64,000 nt of DNA from Agapetus fuscipes (GCA_951799405.1 OX637339.1:1984001-2048000); one strand, 5' to 3'. Positions 18,436-28,718 are shown, counted from the stretch's first letter. Made by a program: numbers and translations. Notes: generated by a model from the sequence alone, not told the origin.

Positions 18436-18925
18436 AAATGAGAAAAGTATTGTTGTGCCGAAATTTGAGCCTTGAACTCCGGAAGCGCATAGTGAGGTGC
18501 TATGTTTTCCCAATCGCTCTGTATGGTATGGAGGGATGGACTCTCACGCAGGCACTGGAGAGACGAATGGAAGCATTTGAGATGTGTCTATACCGAAAAA
18601 TGCTTCGGATCTCTTGGCGTGATCGAGTCACCAATGAAGAAGTCCTTCAACGAATGCGCACTACAAAGGAGCACCTGCCTACCATGAAGCAGAGAAAGCC
18701 AATGAACTTCGGTCACATAATGAGAAATGCGAAGTAGTACCGTCTCTTTCATCTTATCATACAGGTTAATAGTGAGGGGAGAAGATCTCAGGGACGCCGA
18801 AGGACACCGTGGCCGAAAAACCTGCGACAGTGGTTCGGCAGAAGCACCAAGTCCGTGTTAAAGTTAAAATAGCCATGATGATCGCCGATCTTCGATAGAA
18901 GTGGCACAAAAGAAGAAGAATTCGG
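18436..18925 (+). pseudogene. RTE-type LINE C-terminus
   Basis: The frame from 18438 encodes LRKRIVRCYVFPIALYGMEG, then EAFEMCLYRKMLRISWRDRV, then a stop at 18735. The homologous reading goes on as SEGRRSQGRRRTP. It ends AGTGGCACAAAAGAAGAAGA. The ALYGxEGWTL and RMLRISW motifs follow the catalytic core in RTE-group LINEs. Truncated and interrupted. A related piece is at 53300-53510. Confidence 0.82.
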
Positions 18926-19012
18926 TCTAGTGACAGTTTGATTACATACAATATCAGTCCACTAACTGCTTCATCACATAATAATTGCACTCCTAAGAAT
19001 CTTCTTAATTAC

Positions 19013-20539
19013 TTACTTACTTACTTATTCAGCCACTTCTTATCCACTGCTGGACATAGGCCTCCCCCATATCTCTCCAGGCGTCTCTGTCCTGGGCTCT
19101 CTGCATCCAGTCACCAGCAACTCTTTTGATATCATCTGACCATCGTGTAAGAGGCCTTCCTCTTGTTCTTTTGTCTTCACGAGGTCTCCATTCTACCACT
19201 CTTTTTGTCCATCTTTGCTTGCTCAATCTGGCTACATGCCCTGCCCACGACCACTTCTGCTTTGCCACTCTTTTGACTATGTCAGTAACTCCCGATCTTC
19301 TACGTATTTCGGTATTTCGTATTCGATCTGATAGTCTTATGTGTAGCATAGCTCTTTCGTGCTTTCGTTGTGCTACACGGAGTTTCCTGATAGTCATTTT
19401 GGTGAGAGTTAGTGTCTCTGCTCCGTAAGTCATAACTGGCAGGACACACTGGTCGTACATTTTCCGTTTCAGGCATTGGGGGATGTTGCTGGTGAAGAAC
19501 TTCTTAAGACTGCCATAGGCCGCCCATCCTAGAGAGATCCTCCTTTGCAGTTCAGTCGTTTGGTTGTCTCTGGAAACTGCAATATTATGACCAAGGTATT
19601 TATAATCATGGACCTTTTCTATTGGTCGGCTGTCGATGACTATCTTACCACCCAGGACGAGATTTGTCATGATCTTTGTTTTTTCGCCGTTGATAAGGAG
19701 CCCCACTTTTTTTGTCTCCGTAACGAGCTCTTCTAACATTTCACGGGCGTCTTCCAGATCTTCGGATATTAGAACAATATCATCCGCAAATCTCAGATTG
19801 TTCAAGTAAACTCCATCTACTTTGATACCTTTCTCTTCCCAATGAAGGTTTTTAAAGGCATATTCCAGGACCGCATTAAATAATTTTGGAGAAATAGTGT
19901 CGCCCTGTCTAACGCCTTTTTCAATGGGAAATTTGTTGGTGTTCTTGTGGAGTTTAACACTGGCCGTTGTATTTTCATAGATAAAGTTTAAAAGTTTTGT
20001 GTATCTGTGATCTATTCTGCATTGTTGTAGGGCTGCTAATATGGCATCCTTATCAATTGTATCAAATGCTTTTTGAAAGTCAACAAATACTAGTACCAAT
20101 GGTCTATGGTATTCTATTGTTTTTTCTATCAATATCTTGAGGGCCATAAGGTGGTCACTTGTGCTAAACCCCGATCGGAAACCAGCCTGTTCACATGGTT
20201 GATAAAAATCTAATTAATTCTCTAACCTGTTTGTGAGTATCCGCATGAATAGTTTATGCAGTTTGAGAAAGAAGGCTTATAGGTCTGTAATTTCCAACAT
20301 CGGCTTTATCTCCCTTTTTGTGTATCAGTATCATTTGCACATTATTCCAGGCCTTTGGTGTGACGCCATTCGTCAAACACATATTGAATAGTACTTTTAG
20401 TTTCTCTAAAAGAGTTTTACCTCCCATTCTTATGCTTTCTATGACTATGCCGTCTTCTCCTGGAGCTTTATTGTTTTTTATTCTTTTACAGGCAAATTCT
20501 ACTTCGTCAATGGATATTTCTGGAATATCTTCTGACTAT
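19013..20539 (-). mobile_element. RTE-type LINE, 5'-truncated, with 9-base target duplication
   Basis: CTTAATTAC is present at 19004-19012 and at 20540-20548. The 3' tail is (TAAG)n, seen on the plus strand as TTACTTACTTACTTATTC. Coding homology covers the fingers and palm of the reverse transcriptase through the C-terminus. The endonuclease domain is absent. The element sits in the centre of FB-P. Confidence 0.9.
19029..20204 (-). pseudogene. Reverse transcriptase of the RTE-type LINE
   Basis: A 372-codon open frame starts at Met 20147; the same frame extends upstream to a stop near 20206. Counting from Met 20147: VDFQKAFD at 22-29 (first catalytic Asp), GVRQGDTISPKLF at 78-90, and FADDI at 120-124 (catalytic Asp pair). 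A C-terminal GRPLTRWSDDIKRVAG segment follows. Upstream, homology continues to about 20535 ([15 protein letters not shown]) but is broken by one stop and one frameshift near 20230-20270. The catalytic residues look intact, yet the element cannot be autonomous. Confidence 0.9.
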
Positions 20540-20600
20540 CTTAATTACTGTGGTTTTATTTAATTGTAGTTTTCTGTGACGGAGTTGTCTGTGGACCATA

Positions 20601-20870
20601 TCGATAGCTCAAAAGGTAAACTGAATGAGTGAAATATGTAGCTAACATGGGTTTCTCAAATAAGTTCACATTTTTTCATATTTTCTACGAGAGAAAACAC
20701 TACAAAAGTGTAAAAATCCTGTAGTTTGGAAGATTGTCATGAGCACTTTCTTATAATTAATTAGTTCACTTACTATGGGAAGTTATGTACACCTAATAAA
20801 CTGTTTTATCCACGATTTCTCAAATCAGTTAATTAGCACTTATTCAGTTGTACATTTAAGTTGGCGATAT
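20601..20870. mobile_element. MITE-O, copy in FB-P
   Basis: About 270 bases with termini CGATAGCTCAAAAGGTAAAC and the loosely complementary TACATTTAAGTTGGCGATAT. Sub-terminal pairing includes CTGAATGAGTG / CACTTATTCAG. ATAT at both edges may be the target duplication. Relatives: 53041-53300, 21780-21868, 39972-40060. Confidence 0.7.
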
Positions 20871-21244
20871 ATTGTATGTGACCAAAAAGTCTTGTGGACA
20901 AAGTGTCCGTGACAGAAGTATCTGTAGACAAGTTATCCGTGGCCGAAAAGTCGTGTGTACAAAGTATCGTGTGACCGATTTGTCAATGGCCGAGCTCTTT
21001 GTGTACGGGTTTCTGTGACCGATTCGTCGTGGAAGCCTCCCCCTAAGCTACCCCATCCCCCTGAATTCCACCCCCCCCCCCTGCCTACGTCACTCACAGC
21101 CTGTCAGCGAGACTAAACTGCCAATGCACCCCTAGTGGAATATAAAACACCAGTGTGCACTCGTTGCCCAACGATTGGCTTTGCATGCACTTTATATTAA
21201 ATTTTGGAGATTGTTAGTTGAATCATTTTAATTACAGAAGTTAA

Positions 21245-21775
21245 ATATTATTATTTGTATGCCTTGACTTCCAAGTTGGTATGAGGCTGACCACCAGTAG
21301 GTACTGTTAATATTGGTTCACTTTGCCAATGTCCCCCCTGTGTCAGCGAAGGTCAGCAAAAGTTGTAGGGCTTATGTTTATTTTATTTTATTTTAATAGG
21401 ACAACAAACAGCGTTACATAAGAAATATAATAGTAGCAATTACAAAAAAAACATGGCCAATTATATGTTGCCACGGATATCAAATTTAGGAAGTTGGAAA
21501 TAATTACAAGATGGTTATTACAAGTAACTAATTACAAGAAAAAAAATAAAAAATACTGCTCTCAAAACAGAATATGATGTAAATTAAAAAATAAAGAAAA
21601 TCAGTTCTCCCTGAGTGACGCACCCACCGCTTTGCGAAAGTTAATTTGAGGTTTGGATTTTATTTGTAAGTACACATTCAGCATTTGTAAGCGCGAACTA
21701 CACGTGTTTGTTTGTGGGCATGCATTTGATATGAGCTTCAAATGTTAATATATCTTTGCAACTTAGATTATAGAT
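21245..21775 (+). mobile_element. LINE-A (A2) 3' UTR split by an insertion
   Basis: The left part ends in GTTGTAGGGCTTATGTTTAT and the right part resumes TTAATTTGAGGTTTGGATTT, ending TTGCAACTTAGATTATAGAT. About 270 foreign bases (21376-21645) separate them. Confidence 0.82.
21376..21645 (-). mobile_element. Unknown insertion with (TTTTA)n edge
   Basis: It opens TTTATTTTATTTTATTTTAA, which on the minus strand would be a (TAAAA)n tail, followed by GGACAACAAACAGCGTTACA. It ends near CGCACCCACCGCTTTGCG. It is probably a LINE 3' end inserted in antisense. No coding frame is visible. Confidence 0.5.
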
Positions 21776-21779
21776 TATA

Positions 21780-21868
21780 GAAATATCGCCACCTTAAAGG
21801 TGAAACTGAATAAGTGCTGATTCACTGATTTGAGAAATCGTGGATAGACATTTTATTAGGAAGTGTTT
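21780..21868. mobile_element. MITE-O half copy
   Basis: One terminus and sub-terminal region only: ATATCGCCACCTTAAAGGTG, CTGAATAAGTGCTGATTCAC, GATTTGAGAAATCGTGGATA. Confidence 0.65.
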
Positions 21869-21869
21869 C

Positions 21870-22025
21870 ATGATTATTTGGTATGAGGCTGGTAAAAAAT
21901 CGTTCACTTTACTAATGTCAGTCCTGTTTCGGAAAAGGTGTATTTTTGCTCCGCCGCGATTCGAACCCACAACCTTCCAGTTACAAGTCTGAAGCGTTAC
22001 CACTAGACTGCGGACCTGTCTCATA
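21870..22025 (-). mobile_element. SINE-1 head inserted in a LINE-A scrap
   Basis: LINE-A sense pieces (GGTATGAGGCTGG, TTCACTTTACTAATGTCA) run to 21935. A minus-strand SINE-1 head then follows (plus strand: GCTCCGCCGCGATTCGAACC, GAAGCGTTACCACTAGACTG). Tail lost. Confidence 0.75.
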
Positions 22026-22078
22026 ACAAAGTTGTTAACTACAGTAGTTTCAACTTTTATAATGCTTTCTCAATCGGT

Positions 22079-22306
22079 GCTATTCTTAGACATTAGTCGT
22101 CCGTTGAGTCCACGCTACAAACTAATGATGCATTTTTATGAAGATCTGTCAATCCAAGATGAACAAGTGAACAGCTGATTAGTCTCATACAAATACTACC
22201 AAAATTTTGTAGGTAAGAATGACCGTGCTGATGAGACTTCCAGCCCAGGCATCATTAGTTTGTCAAAGCGTGAGCTCAACGGACGACCAAAATGTCTAAG
22301 CATAGC
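22079..22306. mobile_element. MITE-F, copy 2
   Basis: Starts GCTATTCTTAGACATTAGTC and ends AAATGTCTAAGCATAGC. The internal ATGAACAAGTGAACAGCTGA segment is shared with copy 1. It has small deletions in the left arm. Confidence 0.85.
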
Positions 22307-22326
22307 ACTATATGTTTTATACTACA

Positions 22327-22825
22327 GTACCCTTAGTACGAGTTGCAAAACTTGAGAAAAGTAAAGTTTACGGAAAATATTAAAGAGTGATTTCTCCCAA
22401 AATCTGCCGTTTTTGTTTCTTACACTTTATGGTCTTAGCAAAAAAATTACAGTGATGAAGAAAATCAAGTTCAAACAAACAAAAACGGCAGATTTTGGGA
22501 GAAATCACTCTTTAATAATTCGCTCCCCCAGTTCTTGTTTACCGTATACGTCAATCTTGTTAAATATGACTTTTTCATGAAGTTGTCTTATGAATCAAAT
22601 TCTACACAATCTGAGCTAAGAAAAACCGTTAAACTCGATAATGTGAGAGTTCTTTTAAATATTTTTAAATAAATTTCTTGTTTTTATGACACATTGGTCC
22701 AGTACACATGCAAGCATTGCTCATGTAAAATTTTCTCAATGGCGTATACGGTAAACAAGAAGTAAGGCAGCGAATTGCTGTAAACTTTACATTACTCAAG
22801 TTTTGCAACTCGTACTAAGGGTGCA
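22327..22825. mobile_element. MITE-H, copy 1, split by MITE-G
   Basis: Arms CCCTTAGTACGAGTTGCAAA ... GAGTGATTTCTCCCAAAATC and complement. The solo copies at 30196-30438 and 40429-40675 are about 245 bases. Here the right arm is broken after ATCACTCTTTAATAA by MITE-G at 22514-22786, then resumes GTAAACTTTACATTACTCAA. Confidence 0.85.
22514..22786. mobile_element. MITE-G inside MITE-H
   Basis: Starts TTCGCTCCCCCAGTTCTTGT and ends TAAGGCAGCGAATTG. The inner inverted pair is CTTGTTTACCGTATACG / CGTATACGGTAAACAAG. The interior TTTTTAAATATTTTTAAATA-like segment is shared with the copy inside MITE-F. Confidence 0.82.
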
Positions 22826-23116
22826 GGCAGTTGTGGTGAATGTTTTAGTGTCGCCAACGTGACATCAGTGGTTCGAATACCTCAACTTTAATGATTCAAT
22901 CAATCACCTTTTATGCGACCATCAATGCTCACAATCTTAACATTAACAAGCAAGCTTTATGTTTCTTTTAATGTTTCTAAAATAAAGTGAAAGAACAAAA
23001 AAAAAAGCAAAAGAGGGATTAGAAAATAAAATTAACGATGTGGGATTACGTTTTTATATCGGAGTGGATTTAAAAGGCTTGTTAAAATTATTTTTAAATC
23101 CGAAATACTCAAATGG

Positions 23117-23611
23117 TGTTATTCATAGACATTTTAGTCGTCTGGTGAGCCCAAGCTTTGACAAACTAATGATGCTTTTCGCTGCCTTAATTCATGTTTG
23201 CAGTATAGACCATTAAGCTAATTTTACATGAGCAATGTTTGCATGTGTACTGGACCAATGTGTCTTATGAAAACAGGAAATTGATTTAAAAAATATTTAA
23301 AACAACTCTTACATTATCGAGTTTTACGTTTTTTCTTAGCTCAGATTGTGTAGAATTTGATTTTTAAGACAACTGTATTAAAAAGTCATATTTGACAGAA
23401 TTGGTCTATACGGCAAACAAGAACTTAGGGAGCGATTTGTATGAAGACCTGTCAATCTAAAATGACCGCAAGTGAACAGCTGATAAGTCTTCATACAAAT
23501 ATTACCAAAATTCGGTAGGTATGAATGACCGTGGTGATGACACTTTCAACCCAGGCATCATTAGTCTGTCAAAGCGTGGGCTCAACGGACGACTAAAATG
23601 TCTAAGAATAC
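23117..23611. mobile_element. MITE-F, copy 3, split by MITE-G
   Basis: Left end GTTATTCATAGACATTTTAG to ACTAATGATGC, right part TTTGTATGAAGACCTGTC to AAATGTCTAAGAATAC. The 260 bases between are MITE-G. Copies 1, 2 and 4 show the uninterrupted arrangement. Confidence 0.85.
23178..23437. mobile_element. MITE-G inside MITE-F
   Basis: Starts TTCGCTGCCTTAATTCATGT and ends CAAGAACTTAGGGAGCGA. GTATAGACCATT and the near-complementary GGTCTATACGG form the inner inverted pair. Confidence 0.82.
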
Positions 23612-23675
23612 TTGTACAAAGGTTTAAAAAAAAATTGCAAAACAATAATCTCTTAAAAGGTTAAAAAAAAGCAAA

Positions 23676-24185
23676 CGCAACTTAGCTACACATATAGTGT
23701 AACTTTTTGCATGCGTTATCTCCGAAGGGATCGCATGTGGCGATTCGAGACCTATTTATTTTTACGGGTAAGGGGTCACCCTCACGCCAACCACTTTAGT
23801 TGAAGTGGGGACTGGTTCTCATTTCTTGTTAAGGTTGAGTAAACCTTGCCGGTATTTTTTTTGGGTTTGAAATAAGCAGCGAAACGGCGAATCATTTCTG
23901 TCTACCTCGGTGGGGATGGAACCCTTGCTCTTGGTATGGAATGCAAGCATTCTACCAACTGAGCCATCGGACTTTTTACGAGCTTGGTCGTCGCTGCAAA
24001 GTGCCTATTCTCAAGAAAGACCCAGTTGCTGTAAGCCTGGATGGACCTTTAGTGACCAGTCTTAAAATTATACGAATTTTTCATCCCTGCGAAGAGCATA
24101 TTTGAAAATATAAGTGGTGTATATTTTTTTTCTCCGCCGAGATTTGAACCCACCAACTTCCATTCACGAGTCCGAAGTGTTCCTT
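23676..24185 (-). mobile_element. SINE-1/SINE-2 dimer
   Basis: The plus strand reads AGCTACACATATAGTGTAAC (SINE-2 end), the body, GGCATGGAATGC-type head (GGTATGGAATGCAAGCATTC), then ACTTTTTACGAGCTTGGTCG and the SINE-1 body to its head near 24180 (GAGTCCGAAGTGTT). The SINE-1 head is clipped by a LINE-A copy. Confidence 0.85.
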
Positions 24186-24310
24186 GACCTATAGGTTGCT
24201 ATGCATCTGACCATCCATGCTGTAGAAAATGGTTCTCTTTACCAATGTCACCCCTGTTTCAGGGGGGGTCGGCAAGTTGCAGGGTGTATGTTCATTTGAG
24301 ATTTGGATTT
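24186..24310 (+). mobile_element. LINE-A 3' UTR fragment
   Basis: TTGACCTATAGGTTGCTATG to GTTCATTTGAGATTTGGATT; the 3' end is missing. Confidence 0.78.
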
Positions 24311-24311
24311 T

Positions 24312-24735
24312 TTTGCTGTGTTAAAATGGCGGTTGATCTGTTATGCTAGCGGTTAAGGCTAAGGCTTTCAAAACTTTGATTTTCACTTTTTTTATAGAAC
24401 ACGTTTTGTAGGTTTTAATTTTTATTGTTTAATTGTTTAGTGATTGCTTATCTTATATATTTAAGTGTAATTAATTATTTGTATTCCTTGACTTATAGGC
24501 TGGTATTAGGCACCCAAACTGTAAAAAATGGTTCACCTTACCAATGTTACCCCTGTTTCAGGGAGGGTCGGCAAGAGTTTCAGGGCTTATGTTCATTTGA
24601 GATAGGGTTTTATAATTTTGCCTCACATGCGGCATGTTTAAGCGCAAACTTATACGTGTCTGCTTGTGAAAATGCATATAATGTAAATCCCCAATGTTAA
24701 ATATCTTTGCAACTTAGATAAGAGATAAGATTAGA
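24312..24735 (+). mobile_element. LINE-A 3' end including the ORF stop
   Basis: It begins AAAATGGCGGTTGATCTGTT (coding end KKWRLIC) and continues through the full 3' UTR to TTGCAACTTAGATAAGAGAT. Confidence 0.82.
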
Positions 24736-24737
24736 AG

Positions 24738-24770
24738 CGTTACCACTAGACTAAGGACCGGTCAATACCT
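24738..24770 (-). mobile_element. SINE-1 head scrap
   Basis: GAAGCGTTACCACTAGACTA and AGGACCGGTCAA match the antisense SINE-1 box A end only. Confidence 0.55.
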
Positions 24771-24785
24771 TTGCAAAAGAATCCA

Positions 24786-25165
24786 ATCTAATCTAATCTA
24801 AGCTGCAAGGATATTATTTCATTTAAGATTTATATTAAATGCATCTCCACAACCAGACACGTACGCCACATGTGGACCTACATTATAAAAACCCAATCTC
24901 AAATGAACATAAGCCCTGCAACTCTTGCCGTCCTTCCTTGAAACAGGGGTGACATTGGCAAAGTGAACCATTTTTTTTACAGAGTTTGTGGTCAGCCGCA
25001 TACCAACCTATAAGTCAAGGAACATACATGACAAATTACATTTTTTAAATCAATAAATAATAATATATACATGCACATCAAAAAAAAAACTAAAACATAA
25101 AACCAATTTCACTTTAATAAACCCTAGCCGCCAACATTACAGATCAACCGCCATTTCTTATACCT
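24786..25165 (-). mobile_element. LINE-A 3' end
   Basis: Tail ATCTAATCTAATCTAAGCTG, full 3' UTR, and the coding end (AGATCAACCGCCATTTCTTA on the plus strand). Just after the last codons the sequence becomes unrelated. Confidence 0.85.
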
Positions 25166-25299
25166 TTATTCAAATACCTTTGTAACGTATACTGTATATA
25201 CAGGCAGTCTTGAATCTATCAAGCCTCCCCTGACGTGTACAAATTGACCTTGAGGATGCGCTTTCGTCTATAACTTTTCGGGCACAAAGAGTTGTATAA

Positions 25300-25640
25300 T
25301 TCCATGACGCGTCAGTCTGCTTGGGGTAGGTCGGGGGGTGTCTGGGGGGTGTCTGGGGGTGTATGGGGGGTGTGCCAGCCGTCTAGCCACCCCCCCGCTA
25401 CCCCCGGCGATGCAATTTCATCCGGCGATCACCCCCTAATAGCGTTTAATAACTCTTTTCAACGGGTAATCGTGTTTCTCTAATCAAAGCCGCTAAAAGG
25501 TGATCAACGCGGGGGTGGGTGTTATACATCAGATATTCTTGTATGAAATGTCGGCGGTGTTTTGCGAAACGTGAAAAATTAGCGGTAAAAAGCATAACGC
25601 GACAAATCTGACAAAGAGAAGCCGTCCACAGATAGTTTTA
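25300..25640. repeat. G/C-rich block with FB-P-like arm
   Basis: GGTGTCTGGGGGGTGTCTGG units (25330-25375) are followed by a C-run with GCCGTCTAGCC, and at 25598 by GCGACAAATCTGACAAAGAG, which matches the FB-P left arm. Potential G-quadruplex DNA on both strands. Confidence 0.5.
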
Positions 25641-26035
25641 TTTTTATTTTGAGCTAGAAATGAACACCGTAAAGGTAAATCTTTTCTGACGTCGTTGTTG
25701 GGATCGAACTATAGCCCTCTGGCATGAATTGAATGAATATTCTATTGAGCGGATTTTCTTATTTTTATTTAAAAAACTTTTTCTTCTTCGACCGGATTTT
25801 TTGAGGGCCTTTGAAATGTGATTCACACAAAACAGCACTTGACGAATACATTTCACAGGCAATTTGCTTGATGGTGCTTCCTTAACTTAAATTTGAATAC
25901 GAGGCTGGTTCATCTACTTATGTCTATGCCACCTCTGTTTTAGGCAAAGGCGGAAGCAGTAGTTTATTGTTTGTGTAATTGCCTATGCATTAGGCGCTAA
26001 AAGACTTTGGAACTCCCATATAAATGTGATTTTTT
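25640..26035. other. Old SINE-2 remnant and unassigned sequence
   Basis: 25660-25750 weakly recalls SINE-2 in antisense (TGAACACCGTAAAGG, GGGATCGAACTATAGCC), and 25880-25960 weakly recalls LINE-A. Nothing else is recognised. Confidence 0.35.
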
Positions 26036-26039
26036 GTTG

Positions 26040-26445
26040 TCTTGTCTTGTCTTGTATCCTGCCGCCATTCCTCTAGGGGTGGCCGGTACCTCCACACAAG
26101 TGCCTCCACTTGACTCTGTCCCTGCATACTTCTTTCATCTCATCTAATTTCATCACTCTTTTCATGCATGCTCTTCTCTTGTTTCCACTCTGTAAATTCC
26201 ATTCATTCGCAATCTCACTTATCTGATCAATCCATTCTTTTCTAGGTCTTCCCCTTGCACGCTTACCTATTACATTCCCTTTATACACTCTTTTTGTCAG
26301 TCGGTCTTCATTCATCCATTCAATATGTCCAAACCATCGCATCAAACTTCTTTGAACTTTCACTTTCACGCTTTCTTTTACTCCGCATTCATTCAGAACC
26401 CATTCGTTTCTCACTCTATCTTTCAGTGTTTTCTCTGTCATACTT
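26040..26445 (-). mobile_element. LINE-B 3' end with open frame
   Basis: The tail is GTCTTGTCTTGTATCCTGCC on the plus strand. The minus-strand frame covers 26073-26445 of a 150-codon ORF: MTEKTLKDRVRNEW, SLMRWFGHIEWMNEDRLTKR, GRPRKEWIDQISEIANEW, CRDRVKWRHLCGGTGHP. The first ~27 codons of that ORF (up to 26525) are unrelated flank read through by chance. Confidence 0.88.
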
Positions 26446-26549
26446 GTAATGGTTGTATTGTTGTTTATGAGTGAACTGAGTCCGGCAAGGACTGTTTGCC
26501 TTAAGAGAATGCACGCTATACACATGAAGTATGCATAAAAGCTAACTTA

Positions 26550-26680
26550 CAAGTTCGTGCATAGACAAATCGGTCACACGATAGTTCGACTACCTGATTT
26601 TTCTGTCAACGACACTTCGGTCCCAGACAGCTCTGCCACAGATAAATCGACCACTGTAAGAATTCACCTGTTCCAAAAAT
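26550..26680. repeat. FB-P arm fragment
   Basis: Degenerate units GACAAATCGGTCACACGATA, TTTTTCTGTCAACGACAC and GATAAATCGACCACTG, as in the left arm at 18311-18435. Confidence 0.5.
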
Positions 26681-26696
26681 ACATAAAGATCTAACG

Positions 26697-26937
26697 GTGC
26701 TATTCTTAGACATTTTAACTGTTCGTTGAGCCCACGCTTTGACAAACTAATGATGCATTTGCATGAATACCTGCCAATCCAAGATGGCCGTAAAGTAAGC
26801 AGCTGATTAGTCTTCATTCAAATATTACCAAGAATCGGTAGGTAAGAATGACCGTGGTGATGAGACTTCCAACCCAGGCACCATTAGTTTGTCAAAGCGT
26901 GGGCTCAACGGACGATCAAAATGTCTAAGAATAGCAT
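26697..26937. mobile_element. MITE-F, copy 4
   Basis: Starts GTGCTATTCTTAGACATTTT and ends AATGTCTAAGAATAGCATT. Full length, about 240 bases, with GTTTGTCAAAGCGTGGGCTC arms. Confidence 0.87.
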
Positions 26938-26939
26938 TG

Positions 26940-27035
26940 TAAAGGTTTTTTTTTCAACCTTACAGCAATTGGGCCTTACTTGTGAAAGTGTGATTCAATC
27001 AAAAACAGCGCTAACCAAATGAGTCACCCAGAGGT
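26940..27035 (+). mobile_element. SINE-1 tail A scrap
   Basis: CAACCTTACAGCAATTGGGC and AAAACAGCGCTAACCAAATG match the SINE-1 body and tail A, with most of the element deleted. Confidence 0.5.
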
Positions 27036-27041
27036 AGGTAC

Positions 27042-27496
27042 TGTAATGTAAATATCAGATTCATATAAATATTCAGGTAGGCAGGTAGGTACATCGTTTG
27101 TAGCTGATAAAAGTGTATATAAGTAGAAATAATTAATATAGGTACCTAGGTTAAATAAATCATCTAAATTATGTACTTGAAGTAACTAGAAATCATAATC
27201 ACTATGTACCCACTCGAAGCTTTGGAGCGTTCGAGAAAGGTCCAGCAAATTGACTTCTAGCGACTTCTACACGGGAGTATAAAAAAGCTGCAAGTGACTT
27301 GCGGCAGTCAGTCGAGATACGTCGCTCTGATTGTGAACAAGAAAGACAGAACTGTGAAATAAATGTGAGTTGCTTAAGAATTGTAAATGTGTTCAAAAGA
27401 AATATAAATTGTTAAAATAAATTTAAGTGTAAAATAAATATCCATGAAAGAAGACCAGTTTTGTTAATTTAAAGATATTTGAACCCTAAAAACACA
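27042..27496 (+). mobile_element. LTR-like element, family 2
   Basis: Starts TGTAATGTAAATATCAG and ends near GAACCCTAAAAACACA, a TG...CA layout. TATAAAA at 27278 and TCAGT at 27308 stand 30 bases apart, a standard insect Pol II core promoter. Several AATAAA signals follow. The ends resemble the LTR at 27938, but no target duplication is evident. Confidence 0.6.
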
Positions 27497-27937
27497 CCAG
27501 TTCTTTAAATATTCAAATTCACTGATAGGACTAAAATTTGGAGCCCTTTGGTTTTGAATACCTTTACAGACCTTTGCGTCAATTGTTCGGGCATGGGCTG
27601 TTTACACTGCGCGGTGAAATCCAATCGCTTGTAACAAAAACAATGATTATTTGATAGGCAGGTATTTATTTGCTAGGAGGGCTCCACGCTCGGAGTACTC
27701 ATTGTCTCGCAATATCTGTGGACTGAAAACTATTTTAACGACAATAGACACTATATCCGTTTCAACTTACTTAACCGCGAATAGATCTTAGTTAGAAAGA
27801 GAACAAAGATCTTTAAAAGGCATGAATCGCCTGCATGTGGGGCAGTCTCCAAATACTAGTAGCCGTTACAGGCCAAGTCAGCGAGAGTCAACCATACATG
27901 TGAATTGTAAAATAATTTGCGAACAAAAATAAATTAC

Positions 27938-28372
27938 TGTTATGTAAATAGTAGATTAATATAGTTGTATATCGTAGGTAGTGATAGTTATTATAGTATT
28001 ATGTCATAAGTAGCTTAATATAGGTGTACACCGTAGGTAACAATAATTATAGGCTTAAGAAATCTAGAAATTAAATGATCCTTTTGTACTCTTGAAGTTG
28101 GTAGAATGTTCGAGAGCTTTGATGGCAAATTAGTCACTAGAGACTTTTGTCTGTGAAGTATATAAGGCGTAATGTTGAGTGCACCTAGTCAGTGAGATAG
28201 TTGCCTTTGATTGAAGAGTGTAAGCGATACTGAACTGTGAAAATAAATTTGAGTCACTAAAAGTGTTAAAAATAAATATAAATTGTAAAAATAAATTAAG
28301 TGCAAATAAAGATCCTGAAAGAAGACCTGTATATTTTTAATTTAGAGACTTTCCGAACCCAAAAATATTACA
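27938..28372 (+). mobile_element. Solo LTR, copy 1
   Basis: 435 bases, starts TGTTATGTAAATAGTAG, ends CCAAAAATATTACA, with TTAC duplicated at 27934-27937 and 28373-28376. TATATAAG at 28159 and a TCAGT initiator at 28189 mark the promoter; AATAAA signals lie at 28241-28306. An imperfect duplicate of TAATATAGTTGTATATCGTA / TAATATAGGTGTACACCGTA lies in the 5' part. Confidence 0.88.
28159..28193 (+). promoter_or_regulatory. LTR core promoter (TATA plus initiator)
   Basis: TATATAAG at 28159-28166 and TCAGT at 28189-28193. The 30-base spacing is the usual one for arthropod Pol II promoters. It is conserved in the inverted copy at 15355-15787. Confidence 0.65.
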
Positions 28373-28459
28373 TTACTTTAAAATGAAACTCCGGCAGTTT
28401 TTAATCAAGAAGAACAATATTTTAAATTTAAAAAACATTAGAACTCTAAAACCACTACA

Positions 28460-28715
28460 GTAAGCTAGTTTCTTCTCCATCAATATAATGACTCGAAAGC
28501 CTTACGTTTGGAGTACTTTGGAGTAATTTACAAGGCAGGGTATGGGATCACAAATACAATGGAATTAGAGGTACAATATGCCACTTGAGACAGTGTACTC
28601 AATGTGTCTATAGACAAAATGGGGTGAGACTAAGAAAGCTGTTGTTTAGATGGAATAACCGCTATTTTTAAAGTAAAAACATATATTTAGTACGATAATT
28701 AGCAGCTTCGTCAAA
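28460..28715. other. Unassigned stretch
   Basis: No recognised repeat, no long frame. Confidence 0.35.
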
Positions 28716-28718
28716 CAG

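Larger units (their letters stand above)
18240..21105. repeat. FB-P, full copy with three nested insertions
   Basis: The left arm (18240-18435: C-rich, then CACGACAAATCGGTC-type units) is the inverse of the right arm (20549-20600 and 20871-21105: TGTGACCGATTCGTCGTGG, then C-rich). Two LINEs (18436-18925, 19013-20539) and MITE-O (20601-20870) lie between or inside the arms. Removing them leaves roughly 0.6 kb. Confidence 0.6.
27780..28460 (+). mobile_element. Older LTR-like element split by a solo LTR
   Basis: The left piece has TTTAAAAGGCATGAATCGCC and GGCAGTCTCC (TATA-like box and initiator spacing). The right piece (28377-28460) ends GAACTCTAAAACCACTACA, like the family-2 end. The solo LTR at 27938-28372 interrupts it. 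Confidence 0.45.
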
